Source: Chara braunii (lineage: Eukaryota; Streptophyta; Charophyceae; Charales; Characeae). Taken from it: 22,671 bases of DNA. Below, piece by piece: positions 8,788 to 17,990 of this stretch (the stretch's first letter is position 1; every line of letters begins with the position of its first letter). The stretch lies in NCBI GenBank assembly GCA_003427395.1, contig BFEA01000177.1:994511-1017181 (forward strand). Direction: 5' to 3'. The notes below the pieces were generated by a model. That model did not search any database. It was not told the DNA's origin and saw only the letters and a list, made by a program, of their open reading frames with translations. The position numbers and the translations under genes are program-made.

Positions 8788-9024
8788 AAATTTTCAATTT
8801 TCATATGAATATGAATTAGAAAGTCTAACTTCAAAGTTCAAAGTTCTGTTTTCTTCTGATTTTCGCACTCTTTTCCTGAAGTGACTTGGGACTCGGATTG
8901 GTCTGTTGAGAACTGGTTTCAAGTGTTGCGTGAGCCTTTGTGAATGTCTGTCAAGTTGTGAATACTGAAAGGCAGTCAGCTGTGGTTAGTACTGACTGTA
9001 CTGCAGCTACTGCTTATTACTAAG
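8788..9024. other. Unassigned spacer
   Basis: An AT-rich start (ATTTTCATATGAATATGAATT, 8801-8821 region) gives way to mixed sequence with GTACTGACTGTACTG near 8989. I see no gene or recognisable element. Confidence 0.5.
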
Positions 9025-9262
9025 TTTTTTTTTTTTTTTTTTTTTCGGTCCGGACATTTTTTGTGTCTGGTGTACCGGTCCGGTTCCGTTCCTGTCCGGT
9101 TGTCCGGTGCCTGTCTGGATTACCGGACGTCTGGACCCGTTCCTGTCCGGTTGTCCGGTGCCTGTCTGGATTACCGGACGTCTGGACCAGTCCAGACAAA
9201 TGTCTGGGCCTCGGTCCAGACATGGCCGGGTCCGGGTCCGCGGTTGCCATGGGTTGTACCAA
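9025..9262 (-). mobile_element. Poly(A)-tailed non-LTR/SINE-like piece with 51-bp duplication
   Basis: On the minus strand this is a GTCCGGA/CCGGAC-rich sequence that ends in A(21) (plus-strand T-run 9025-9045). It contains two near-identical 51-bp units, 9086-9136 and 9137-9187, each with TTCCTGTCCGGTTGTCCGGT. Because 51 is a multiple of 3, long frames pass through the unit in several phases; these are not taken as genes. The tail suggests retroposition. The upstream limit near 9262 is a guess. CCGGTCCGG-type sequence also occurs at about 10690-10760. Confidence 0.5.
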
Positions 9263-9304
9263 TTATGGCGGATTCCCTGGATGAGGCTGGATCCAGACGC
9301 GGTG

Positions 9305-9484
9305 GAGGTGATCAAAACTGAAACGAGGAAAAAAGCAACCTGTCCAAATGGTTGAGATCTAAAAGGTCAAAGTCCGTTAACATCTCCTCACTCTCCCCAC
9401 TCTCTCTCTCCTCACTCTGATCTCTCTCTCCTTTCTCCATGCTCTCATTATTCTCATACGACTCGTTTCAGTTTTGATCACCTC
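9305..9484. mobile_element. Small TIR element (180 bp)
   Basis: Perfect 23-bp inverted ends: 9305-9327 (starts GAGGTGATCAAAACTGAAAC) and 9462-9484. The interior is CT-rich on the plus strand (TCTCTCTCTCC blocks) with no coding frame. The size and structure fit a MITE. No clear target duplication is visible: the left flank is GGTG and the right flank ACCC. Confidence 0.75.
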
Positions 9485-9543
9485 ACCCTCTCTCTCTCTT
9501 TCCTTTGTCCCTAGTCGCATGTGCAGACAGAGGGGGGGGGGCG

Positions 9544-9547
<4 letters not shown>

Positions 9548-9605
<58 letters not shown>
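9548..9605. repeat. (GA)29 microsatellite
   Basis: GA dinucleotides preceded by a G(9)-C-G(4) run at about 9532-9546. Serine/leucine repeat frames on the minus strand are products of this tract. Confidence 0.97.
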
Positions 9606-9609
<4 letters not shown>

Positions 9610-10110
9610 TTCAGTGTTGATGAGCAAATGAAGTGGGGCAACCCGGGCAAGAGTGACGATTGCATGTTTCATGTTGAGGGCAGTTCACTTCTTAGGAAGA
9701 TATTCGCCATTTCGAATCGCCAATCTTTTCTTTCCGTTGTTTTTATTCTCTTGCGGCAGCCGTTTTTGCTCTAATGGAATCTCAAAAAAGGGAACACACA
9801 GATAGACAACAGCCAATACGTGAAGCTGTGCGCATGACGATGATAACAGCTCATGACTCGTGTGTACTATGCGGCACTGATTGACATTTAAATTTATGAA
9901 CTGCTGTCAGTCTGTCAGATACCCGGTTCAGGATTTCACCTGGATTTTTCGCAAGATTTCTCGCCTTTTTTTGGTCCTTGGAAGATTACAGTGAAAGCAA
10001 TCAACTTTGCCAATCTTCTTCTTCTTCTTCTTCTTTTCTTTTTTCTTTTTTTTTCCAATCTTTTTTACCCCTCGACTGCAGAAGAAGCTGTCCTGCAAAC
10101 ATGGATCATG
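9606..10110. other. No gene recognised
   Basis: Mixed unique sequence. It contains a CTT-repeat/T-rich run (10015-10053) flanked by CCAATCTT-like sequence at 10010 and 10054, possibly another tail-only insertion with a short duplication. No convincing coding frame is present. Confidence 0.5.
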
Positions 10111-10125
10111 GAAGATAATGCATAA

Positions 10126-10165
10126 TTGTTTCTCTAGAAAAAAAAAGAAAAAGGAAAAAAAAAGA
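10126..10165 (+). mobile_element. Tail-only retroinsertion with 15-bp target duplication
   Basis: GAAGATAATGCATAA occurs at 10111-10125 and 10166-10180. Only about 11 unique bases and an A-rich, G-interrupted tail lie between. This has the same structure as the insertions at 1714 and 10395 and implies LINE-type target-primed insertion. Confidence 0.82.
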
Positions 10166-10330
10166 GAAGATAATGCATAAGAAGCCGTCGGGCAGACGTG
10201 GATGGAATACAATGCAAAAGAAGCCGTTCCTCGACGGTTGGAACGATTCTTTTGGATTGAATTCCATTTATGCCGCCGCAGACATGGTTCGACAACAGTC
10301 TGGCAGTGTACTGATACTCAGTACATTACT

Positions 10331-10522
10331 ATGATTTATATTGCGGTAAAAAATGGTAAACCCGTCTGAGGCACTTGTCACACATAGCCATTCTTTTTTT
10401 CTTTTTTTTTTTTAACACATAGCCATTCTGATATTCAGTAGATCATGACTTATCTTGCGGATTTTATGACTTATCTTGCGGGTACAATGGTTAACCCGTC
10501 TGAGGCACTTGTCACACATAGC
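10331..10522. repeat. Direct repeat, about 60 bp, 136 bases apart
   Basis: The unit at 10331-10389 (ATGATTTATATTGCGG... CCCGTCTGAGGCACTTGTCA) recurs at 10467-10522 with a few differences. A partial extra copy, ATGACTTATCTTGCGG, lies at 10445-10460. The first copy contains the T-rich insertion at 10395-10414, so the repeat predates it. Confidence 0.85.
10395..10414 (-). mobile_element. Pure poly(T) insertion with 15-bp target duplication
   Basis: ACACATAGCCATTCT is found at 10380-10394 and 10415-10429, with only T-rich sequence between. On the minus strand this is an A-tail with no body: an extreme 5' truncation of a retrotransposed RNA. The paralogous repeat unit at 10467-10522 gives a partial view of the empty site. 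Confidence 0.82.
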
Positions 10523-10529
10523 TGTTCTC

Positions 10530-10890
10530 TTGTGACACTGGAAGCTTGTAAATCAGGGCGGCGTGTTCAGCTGTCACAGTGTCTGCGAGTCATTATTGGC
10601 ATAGGGCGAGGTCCCACAAGGAAGGAAAGAGGATTGGATTAAGCTCCTGAACCTGGACTGTAGCGGTCCCCTGAGGCCTGGCAACTACCGGTAGGCCGGT
10701 CCAGTTTCAGGCCACCGGGCTGATTCTGGTCCGGTACCACCGGTTTTCCCAGTACCTGGACCTAGGCCGGCATATCACTTTGCCCTAGTAGCCCCAGGTT
10801 GGTGGTTCTATTCTCTTTTCGTTGGTTGTTCTTTCATTCTGTCAGTCAGTTGGGCCACCACACTCAGCTGCTGCCTCTCATGTGTGTCCA

Positions 10891-10894
<4 letters not shown>
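10530..10894. other. No gene recognised; CCGG-rich stretch
   Basis: Between 10660 and 10770 there are several CCGG/ACCGGT words (CTACCGGTAGGCCGGTCC, GGTCCGGTACCACCGG), resembling in composition the element at 9046-9262 and the sequence at 10985-11010. No coding frame is supported. Confidence 0.4.

Positions 10895-10930
<36 letters not shown>
10895..10930. repeat. (CT)n microsatellite
   Basis: CT dinucleotides, after which a short unique region runs up to the assembly gap. Serine/leucine frames here are artefacts. Confidence 0.95.
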
Positions 10931-10932
<2 letters not shown>

Positions 10933-11082
10933 CAACAAAAAAAACCTTTAAACCACCAGTACCTGGCTCAGCTATCAAGTCCGAAGCTCGGACTACCGGT
11001 AGCCCGATAATTCCCGAGCCTCGGACTTTATGGCCGAGCGTAGGACATTCGGTAGCACATCACAGAAACAAACAAAAAAAAA

Positions 11083-11907
11083 NNNNNNNNNNNNNNNNNN
11101 NNNNNNNNNNNNNNNNNNNNNNNNNNNNNNNNNNNNNNNNNNNNNNNNNNNNNNNNNNNNNNNNNNNNNNNNNNNNNNNNNNNNNNNNNNNNNNNNNNNN
11201 NNNNNNNNNNNNNNNNNNNNNNNNNNNNNNNNNNNNNNNNNNNNNNNNNNNNNNNNNNNNNNNNNNNNNNNNNNNNNNNNNNNNNNNNNNNNNNNNNNNN
11301 NNNNNNNNNNNNNNNNNNNNNNNNNNNNNNNNNNNNNNNNNNNNNNNNNNNNNNNNNNNNNNNNNNNNNNNNNNNNNNNNNNNNNNNNNNNNNNNNNNNN
11401 NNNNNNNNNNNNNNNNNNNNNNNNNNNNNNNNNNNNNNNNNNNNNNNNNNNNNNNNNNNNNNNNNNNNNNNNNNNNNNNNNNNNNNNNNNNNNNNNNNNN
11501 NNNNNNNNNNNNNNNNNNNNNNNNNNNNNNNNNNNNNNNNNNNNNNNNNNNNNNNNNNNNNNNNNNNNNNNNNNNNNNNNNNNNNNNNNNNNNNNNNNNN
11601 NNNNNNNNNNNNNNNNNNNNNNNNNNNNNNNNNNNNNNNNNNNNNNNNNNNNNNNNNNNNNNNNNNNNNNNNNNNNNNNNNNNNNNNNNNNNNNNNNNNN
11701 NNNNNNNNNNNNNNNNNNNNNNNNNNNNNNNNNNNNNNNNNNNNNNNNNNNNNNNNNNNNNNNNNNNNNNNNNNNNNNNNNNNNNNNNNNNNNNNNNNNN
11801 NNNNNNNNNNNNNNNNNNNNNNNNNNNNNNNNNNNNNNNNNNNNNNNNNNNNNNNNNNNNNNNNNNNNNNNNNNNNNNNNNNNNNNNNNNNNNNNNNNNN
11901 NNNNNNN
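11083..11907. other. Assembly gap (825 N)
   Basis: Unknown bases. The left edge is an A-run (11073-11082) and the right edge a T-run of 31 (11908-11938). A followed by T across a gap is what two retroelement tails facing each other, or a collapsed palindrome, would give. Open frames drawn through the Ns have no meaning. Confidence 0.98.
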
Positions 11908-11938
<31 letters not shown>

Positions 11939-13024
11939 CTGCACGTAGCTGGTATTTGTTTTGTTTTTTTGTTTTTTTTTGGCTATTCACAGGCACAGGG
12001 GCATATGAACGGCCGGTCACCGGTCACGTTCATGGTGTAGACACTGCCATCTCAACCACAGCCCCAACCGCGAATCCGCCCCCTCCTGCCCGGATTCAGA
12101 TCTGCACCCCACCTCCTTTCCCAAGCCCGACCATGCCACCGGGTCACCCCATCACCCCCTATACCGATCTCAACTTTTCCTTCCCTATCGGCTGCCCCGA
12201 TCCCGTCCCATCTCCGCCAGCGCTCCTCCCTCCCTAGCCCACTCACCGATTCTGCCCTCCTCAAGCTGCTTTGCGACCAACCCTCACCCTGCCCTCGTCT
12301 TGCGCCATATCGTCCATCTCTTCCCTTTTACTAATTCCCTCCCTTCCTCTCGCCTATATTCCTTAAAGATCTTATCTTTCTGTTCTTCTTCTATCTCCCC
12401 TCCATCCATTCTTCCTTTCTCTACCATCCCACCTAATTGGTCGCATGACCTAAAATTTCTAACGCGCGTGACGCGTATCTTCCCTCCTTGTGCTTCTATG
12501 ACAATGCCGTTATCTTCTTTTCTTTTTACAGTTTTCATTTTGTCATTTTTTTTATATACCAAAAATCAGTGGTGTCGAAAAAAAAAAAAGGGGTTGTAGG
12601 GTATGTAAAACCCTAACAGTGGCCAAACCCCCTTTTTTTTGTTTTTGTTTTTTGCCCATTTATTCGGCGAAGTAAAATCCCCGAAGGCCCACGGCCGCGG
12701 TTGAGATCCCGACTGTGGGCAGGGATCGACCCCGCGACCGCGGGGGCCACATAGGGTGTGGGGAGTTGGTACCAGGATAGGGCCGAACACATAGGCTAAA
12801 GTAGGAATCCGAGGGGTCCGTAGTGGGATTGGAGTAGGTATTTGCTGAAGAATAGGCTGGGTCTCTCTGCCCACTAGGCCGGAATGTTCTTTTTGGGTTT
12901 CTTTTATTTGGCTCTACCTGGTTTTATTTGGCTCTGCCCAGTGTCGTTGGGGTAAAACCCATGAAACCCCCAAGCTGGCTGATGGTTCCTGTAAATTAAA
13001 TGTCATGAGTGTTCTTTCCGGGTT
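11939..13024. other. No gene recognised; CT-rich and low-complexity sequence
   Basis: 12040-12560 is pyrimidine-rich on the plus strand and leaves a lysine/glutamate-rich open frame on the minus strand (12284-12562), which I do not recognise and judge compositional. 12575-12660 has an A-run, a TGTAGGGTATGTAAAACCCT stretch and a T-run. A short direct repeat TTTTATTTGGCTCT(A/G)CC lies at about 12902 and 12923. Confidence 0.45.
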
Positions 13025-13036
13025 GTTTGTGAAGAA

Positions 13037-13835
13037 AAATCTGGGGGCCGTGCCCCACTTGCCGAGGTGTGGCCTTTGTTTGGACTTGTGCAACAGCCCA
13101 GATACAGAAGGAGAATGAGGCAACCCGTCGTTATCTGAGGCCGTTAGATCATAGGCTGCCCGAATAGATTCCGCCTAATCTACAACGGAACTGAAAAAAA
13201 ACTGGGGGCAGAGTGTACCTGGCGGCTGATGGACCAACCACAGCGTTCCTCCGGGGCATGAGCCACCGGAGCAATAAGAGCCCGCATAATGCAGCATTCC
13301 GTGAATCCATATTTCTGGGTTACTAAGCAGTGGCCTAGAATAGAGTGGTGGCGCTCCACTGGCGCATGCTATGGCTTCTCAAAAGAACAAAAACAAAAGA
13401 AGTAAAAAAGGAATGCTATGGCTGGTCTGTCAGTTGCCAGGTACACTCTATCCAGCCTGAGGTGTCTTTTTTCTCCAATTGGGAAAACTAGGGTGATTTC
13501 AGTTTGAAAATGCCTTGCAGTCACCATTTCGGGCGAATGTTGTGTCAAACCGAGGAAAATTGTGAATGTATACAACCCAGCTTTAGGCTCAGGTGGGGAT
13601 GTGTTGTATTCGAGGGATGCCTGAACTGGAATTAAAACTGAAATTGTGACTGTGCCCTAGTTACGCCTTCCCAATTTCATTGTAGATAAAGCTGATCTAT
13701 TTGGGCAGCACATGATATAACGGCCTCAGATGAGGAGCTGCCTCATTGCATCTGGACTGTAGCACCACAGTGACTCCAAACAAAGACCAAACCTCCGCAA
13801 CTGGGGCATGGCCCTCAATGCCCCTCATGTCTTGT
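13037..13835. repeat. Diverged inverted repeat pair enclosing a MITE
   Basis: The left arm at about 13037-13150 (GGCCGTGCCCCACTTGCCGAGG ... ATCTGAGGCCGTTA region) matches the reverse complement of about 13722-13835 (GGCCATGCCCCAGTTGCGGAGG region), perhaps 70-75% by eye. Shared landmarks are TTTGTTTGGA, CCAGAT and TCTGAGGCCGTTA. The right arm is followed by TCAATAAAGG (13841-13850). It may be an old TIR element about 800 bp long or two facing copies of one repeat. Confidence 0.6.
13481..13672. mobile_element. MITE copy A (192 bp)
   Basis: The ends are GGGAAAACTAGGGTG...TTTCAGTTT (left) and AAAACTGAAA...CCCTAGTTAC...TTCCC (right), imperfect inverted repeats. The flanks are AATT at 13477-13480 and AATT at 13673-13676, a possible short target duplication. 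The whole element matches the reverse complement of copy B (14655-14852) along its length, with shared AATGTATACAACCCA and GGTGGGGATGTGTT segments. No coding sequence. Confidence 0.82.
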
Positions 13836-14559
13836 CATCAATAAAGGTTTCCTTTTTCTTTTCATTTCGATGACTAAGGGATTCCTTGATCCTCGCCCCT
13901 TCCCCCAAAGAGAAGGGCGTTACTTCGATCACTCTGTGCTCTATCGTCCACTTTCATCCATGAGTATGGGCCTCAGCACACCTCTCGAGAATCCCGAAAA
14001 AATACCGGGAAAACTCTCGAACCTTGGATAGTGGGAATGCCCGTTCCAGTGTTACCCTTGGCCATACTCTGCTCTCGAAACAGAGGCCTGTCCTGCAACA
14101 GCCGCTCTAGAAATGGTGGCTGCTCGTAAGACGGCCGCTGTCAAAATCAAAGGTTGCCTGACTGAACTGCAGTTACAAACTCCATGGTGCAACTTTTCTG
14201 CAAAGTGGAGTTTTTTTCCACTGCATTGTAAACTTCGGACCGGACTGGACTGCGAAACGGCCGTTTAAAATGCATTTAGAAACTCAAACCATGACCACGT
14301 CCTACTTTTCTATTTTTAGTTTAGTCTTTCTTTCTTTTCTTTTTTTTTTTTCTTTTGGTAGTTTGGTCTTTTCCAACAATGCATGAGTCATGCATTGCGG
14401 ATGGAGGGAAGTGGACTCGTATCTCGAATTTGTGAGTGTTTCCGTTTATGGTGGTAAACGTGAGCTAGATTCATCTTGATTGCTGCCTTTCCGCAATGAT
14501 CTTCCCTCCTCTTCTAGAGAGCTAATTCGAACCCTGGAAGAGATTTCCGTTTATGGCTG

Positions 14560-14568
14560 TATAAATAG
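14560..14568 (+). promoter_or_regulatory. Possible TATA box (TATAAATAG)
   Basis: An ideal plant-type TATA sequence in a locally mixed context, about 90 bases before MITE copy B. No downstream coding sequence can be recognised, so this could be the promoter of an unannotated or non-coding transcript, or chance. TTTCCGTTTATGG occurs just upstream and again at about 14440. Confidence 0.3.
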
Positions 14569-14654
14569 GCTACGCCCATCCTCTCTCGTATTGGCTTGCG
14601 TTGTGCCCAGTCTAGCTGTACACATAGCTTCATTCACCGATTTCTTTTCTTTTA

Positions 14655-14852
14655 GGGGTAACTAGGGTGCAGTCAGGATTTCAGTTTTACATGCACTTCA
14701 GACATCCCTCGAATAAAACACATCCCCACCTGCCCCTAAAGTTGGGTTGTATACATTCACTATTTTTCTCAGTTTGGCACAACATTTGTGAAATCGTGAC
14801 TAAAACACATTAAATTTGCAAACTGAAACGGTGACAGCTCCCTAGTTTTCCC
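14655..14852. mobile_element. MITE copy B (198 bp), opposite orientation to copy A
   Basis: Inverted ends: GGGGTAACTAGGGTGCAGTC on the left and GACAGCTCCCTAGTTTTCCC on the right. Most of the body is the reverse complement of the element at 13481-13672, including CATCCCTCGAATAAAACACA and TGTATACATTCACTATTTTT. The two copies, about 980 bases apart, establish a repeated non-autonomous element family. A third partial copy starts at 15997. Confidence 0.84.
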
Positions 14853-14919
14853 TGTCTTTTATTGCTCTTTGGAGATCTGTCTTGCTGTGTGATCTATCTG
14901 CTCATCCTGTATGGGTTCA

Positions 14920-14936
14920 TGTATATATATATATAT
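14920..14936. repeat. Short (TA)n tract
   Basis: A run of TATATA between unique sequences, without sign of coding around it. Confidence 0.8.
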
Positions 14937-15142
14937 GAGGAGTGGGTTAGGCAGCTACTAGCTTATACAAACTCTGTACTAGATGGTAGGGGTGGCAGTG
15001 GGAGTGGGTTGTGCAGCATGGAGGAGGTACTAGGGACCCCTCCCCGCCTCCCCTCCCCCGGCGCCCACTCTGCCAGTCTCTTTCCAAGGCCGTTCTGTTG
15101 AGCATCTGGGTACTGCCAGTAAGTTTCCCGGCCAATAGATGA

Positions 15143-15210
15143 CCTCGCAAAGGGCCAAAAGTAAGGAGGGGGGCTGCCTCGCAAAGGGCCAGCAGTAAGG
15201 AGGGGGGCTG
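15143..15210. repeat. 34-bp tandem repeat, two copies
   Basis: The unit CCTCGCAAAGGGCCA(A/G)(A/C)AGTAAGGAGGGGGGCTG occurs at 15143-15176 and 15177-15210 with two differences, and a partial third begins CCTAGTAACC. There is no gene in 14853-15930. Confidence 0.93.
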
Positions 15211-15931
15211 CCTAGTAACCCCACCCTTGAGACAGGCGTCTAGTGCGGCGAGGGATATGCCGATCTCGTCTTTCTTCTCTATCACACTTGTAAATACTTC
15301 CATGCTTGCCTATGATAAGTAACCGGACTGCTGCCCCCAGAATAGATGGGGCTTCAGTGTTGCCCACAAGGCTGTTTTTTTTTGGTAGTTTCTTACTGCC
15401 CTGGGCCCGGGGCTGCAGTGCCCTGTTATTTCTGGGAATTCAAAACTCAACACCGCACTCCAGCATAGTTATTTCTTTTTTCTTTTTATGCCCCCCCCCA
15501 CAAATGAAAATCCGAGATTATCAAAGCAAGACATATACATGCTTCTGTATCTGACTGCAAAAACCGCCCAAAGAAAAAGCCCCTGGGGCAAGGTCCAGCC
15601 AGCAAAGTGGATCAAATTACGAACCTGAATCTCCATAGGTTCTTGGCGAAGATGCAGAAAAGTAGATCAATCACGGTTTTCTGCATCTGTCCTCAAACAC
15701 GTCCAGATTCAGGCATCCAATCCAATCCTCTTTGCTAGTGGGACCTCGCCCCTGGAAACTGCATGAACTTTGAAGGCTTTTTCACTTCATGGTCTTTGTT
15801 TTTTTCATGGTCTTTGACACACTCTGTTTTCAGCATTGCCTTTTATTTATTTATATTTTGTCTTCTTTCAAGTTTTGCAAGTTGGGGGTTGTTTTGTAAC
15901 AGCCAATGGAAGCACTGGTGGGGGTGGGAGA

Positions 15932-15975
15932 CCCCCCCCCCCCCCCCCCCNCCCCCCCCCCCCCCCCCCCCCCCC
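15932..15975. repeat. Poly(C) tract with an uncalled base
   Basis: About 44 C with an N at 15951. The length is unreliable in any assembly. A frame through it encodes only proline. Confidence 0.95.
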
Positions 15976-15996
15976 TCCCCCCTTTCTTGCCAGCCA

Positions 15997-16060
15997 GGGG
16001 TAACTACAGCGCAGTCACATTAAATTTTCAGTTCTAAATCCACTTCAGGCATTTAAACAC
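15997..16060. mobile_element. Partial third MITE copy
   Basis: GGGGTAACTACAGCGCAGTC followed by TTTTCAGTTCT-like and CCACTTCAGGCAT resembles the first 60 or so bases of MITE copy B (14655 on). No matching right end was found, so it is truncated. Confidence 0.5.
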
Positions 16061-16605
16061 TCACCTGGATGCAGTAGTGGGGGAGGTAGTTGGGGGAACG
16101 TTTTTTTTCTTTTTTTTCTTTTCGAGGAACGTTGCTGATAGACTTGTCATTCAGCTGTAAAGAGAACCACTGGAGGTAGTGGGTGACCCCTCTTTTTTTT
16201 TTTTTTTTTTGTTGGAGGAAATGGCGGCCGCATCACGCTTTTAGTTGAGTAGGCAATGGCACTGTCGCGAGATTTGAAACTCGCAATTTAGTCGAAATAG
16301 ATCCGTTGGCCCACCCCTCTGACGCCACGGTGAGCCCGTGTAGTTATGACACCTATGGCTCTGTCACGGCCGCAGTGCCTCCATTTCCCCCTGACACTGG
16401 ATTTGAAACGGGCCGTGTGTGTATTTTTTTGCCCACCCATTCCCAACATGAGGTGCGACTTGAATGTACTTGCCCCATTTTTTTAAATTTATGTTAACAC
16501 TCTCTGGGTGCGCTAGTGGGGGAGGTAGTCCCGAGACCTACTACTGGTTGTGGGAACGTTGCTGATAGGCTGCATCACAACCTGTTGGCATTTAGCTGTA
16601 AGGAG
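16061..16605. repeat. Two direct copies of a roughly 100-bp repeat; first carries a T-rich insertion
   Basis: 16061-16165 and 16497-16605 share GCAGTAGTGGGGGAGGTAGT-like, GGGAACGTTGCTGATAG and CATT(C/T)AGCTGTAA(A/G)GAGAG segments. In the first copy GGAACGTT is duplicated (16095-16102, 16136-16143) around a T-rich insert of 33 bases. The second copy is the uninterrupted site. 16190-16210 is another T-run. Nothing in 16166-16496 looks coding. Confidence 0.78.
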
Positions 16606-16861
16606 AGAGAGCAAAAATGGGTTGCACCCAGTGAGATTTGGGGAGATCATGGCAGTAACTACACAGGTCCAAGTGTGCAAGGTGGGAAACCTGGTCATGT
16701 TTTTGTTTTCGTTTCTTTCATATTAGTTTGTTTTCATTTTTCACTGGATGTCTATCTGGTGTACTGTAGATTTTGCTTTGGGCCTTCGGGATCTTTCACG
16801 GCCTACCTACTGCTACTCCTACGGCTATACAGTGGACCCCTGCAAGCATAGGGATCTTAGA

Positions 16862-17310
16862 CTACCTCTCTTGGTGAAGGGAGGTTAGCACCACCTCCCT
16901 TGGTGGAGGGAGGTAATTGCATGTTTGCCCTTAGACACTGCTGTTCCTCTATGGGCATGTTCGTCTTGACCAAGTGGTTTATAGTGCAGGGTGAGGGCTC
17001 AGGGCCAGCATGCCCATAGAGGAACACCAGCGTCTAAGGGCAACACTCTCCCACCTCTCTTGGTGAAGGGAGGTTACCTCAGACTTTAGGAGGAGGGAGG
17101 TAATTGCATGTTTGCCCTGCCGTAGGGGTTTCGGGTGCAGTGTGAGGGCCACCTGTGGGGGTAGATGCGGCTCCCCTTTCATCTTCCCCCATGTCCATAC
17201 GGTACCCCAGAAGTGTCTAAGGCCAACACTCTCCCATAGCTGCGCCTCCCTTTTCATCTTTCCCCATGCCCATAGACTAACCGGAGTGTCTTAAGATCAA
17301 CACTCTCCGG
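16862..17310. repeat. Cluster of inverted and tandem repeats
   Basis: CTCTTGGTGAAGGGAGGTTA appears near 16867 and 17058, and GGAGGGAGGTAATTGCATGT near 16904 and 17092. The block 16931-16960 (CTTAGACACTGCTGTTCCTC...) recurs inverted at 17009-17038. Three CAACACTCTCC units follow at about 17042, 17225 and 17298, two of them after TCATCTT-CCCCATG words. Together this is a scrambled repeat array, with no coding sequence. Confidence 0.75.
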
Positions 17311-17407
17311 CACACCACAGGCAACCCACTCACACTCCCACTCACATGCGTGTTGGCTGAAGACCCCAGTACTTGGCACCAAGCATGCGGCAGTGGGCCA
17401 TGGGGAT

Positions 17408-17465
17408 GGATGGAACCCACGACTCCTGAATGTCACTTGCGTGCCCAACCAATTGAGCTAGGCCG
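17408..17465 (-). pseudogene. tRNA-like segment (pol III A and B boxes), SINE head or tRNA pseudogene
   Basis: On the minus strand, TAGCTCAATTGG (17449-17460) is a good A box and GGGTTCCATCC (17408-17418) an imperfect B box, with 30 bases between them. The D arm pairs as GCTC/GGGC, but a convincing anticodon stem is missing, so this is unlikely to be a working tRNA. Going on in the same direction it runs into the repeat cluster at 16862-17310, which would fit a tRNA-derived SINE whose body is that cluster. This is inference. Confidence 0.5.
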
Positions 17466-17526
17466 CTGCATAAGTAGTAGTACTACTTTGGAGAGCTTCG
17501 TTTTTTTTTTAAGGGGGAAAAACCAG

Positions 17527-17641
17527 AGCCCTCGCTCCTTTACTCCCTCCCACATGCAGCAGAAAATATAGCGGTGTGTCCCCATCTTCTAGCGGAATAT
17601 TCAATTCATTCTGCACATTTTGTGAGTAGTGGAGCGAGACC
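17527..17641. mobile_element. Small TIR element remnant related to nested element 2
   Basis: The right end AGTAGTGGAGCGAGACCC (17624-17641) matches the right end of the element at 4811-5241. A diverged inverse, GCCCTCGCTCCTTTACTCCC, lies at about 17528-17547. An internal ATATAGCGG also resembles GTATAGCGG near that element's right end. About 115 bp in all; target duplication not clear. Confidence 0.55.
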
Positions 17642-17664
17642 CAAGGTAATTTAACCTTATCGTT

Positions 17665-17702
17665 CTTTTTTTTTTTTTTTTTTTTTTTTTGAGAGAAAAA
17701 TA
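17665..17702 (-). mobile_element. Tail-only retroinsertion with 13-bp target duplication
   Basis: TAACCTTATCGTT occurs at 17652-17664 and 17703-17715. Between them is a T(25) run and 11 further bases. On the minus strand this is a very short body with an A-tail, the same class as those at 1714, 10126 and 10395. Confidence 0.82.
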
Positions 17703-17990
17703 TAACCTTATCGTTTAGAGGAACGTGAACTCTGCGGTAGGATCACTGGAAAAAAACAACAACAAAGAACGAGCTGCGTTCTCCACATGGCACGTACTAA
17801 GGCGAGTACTGGGGCGCCGCCCTAATCGAATTTCTATTAACCAGTAGTAATTACCCCATCCATAGTACGGTTGATTACGTGGGGCCTGGAGGGTATGCTT
17901 GCTTGTGGCAGGTGCACACAGGCCGCTTGAGGTCCTCGCCGTACTACCAAGAGTGTGACCCTTCTGTCTTTTTCTTTATCATATTTATTT

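Noticed and set aside
10884-12040. Long open frames across 11083-11907
   Set aside because: They consist of translated N with a few real codons at each side.
12284-12562. Lysine/glutamate-rich minus-strand protein
   Set aside because: Explained by the pyrimidine-rich plus strand; no recognisable motif or conserved partner frame.
12703-12735. tRNA-derived SINE on the minus strand (GGGTCGATCCC resembles a B box)
   Set aside because: No acceptable A box at the right distance upstream.
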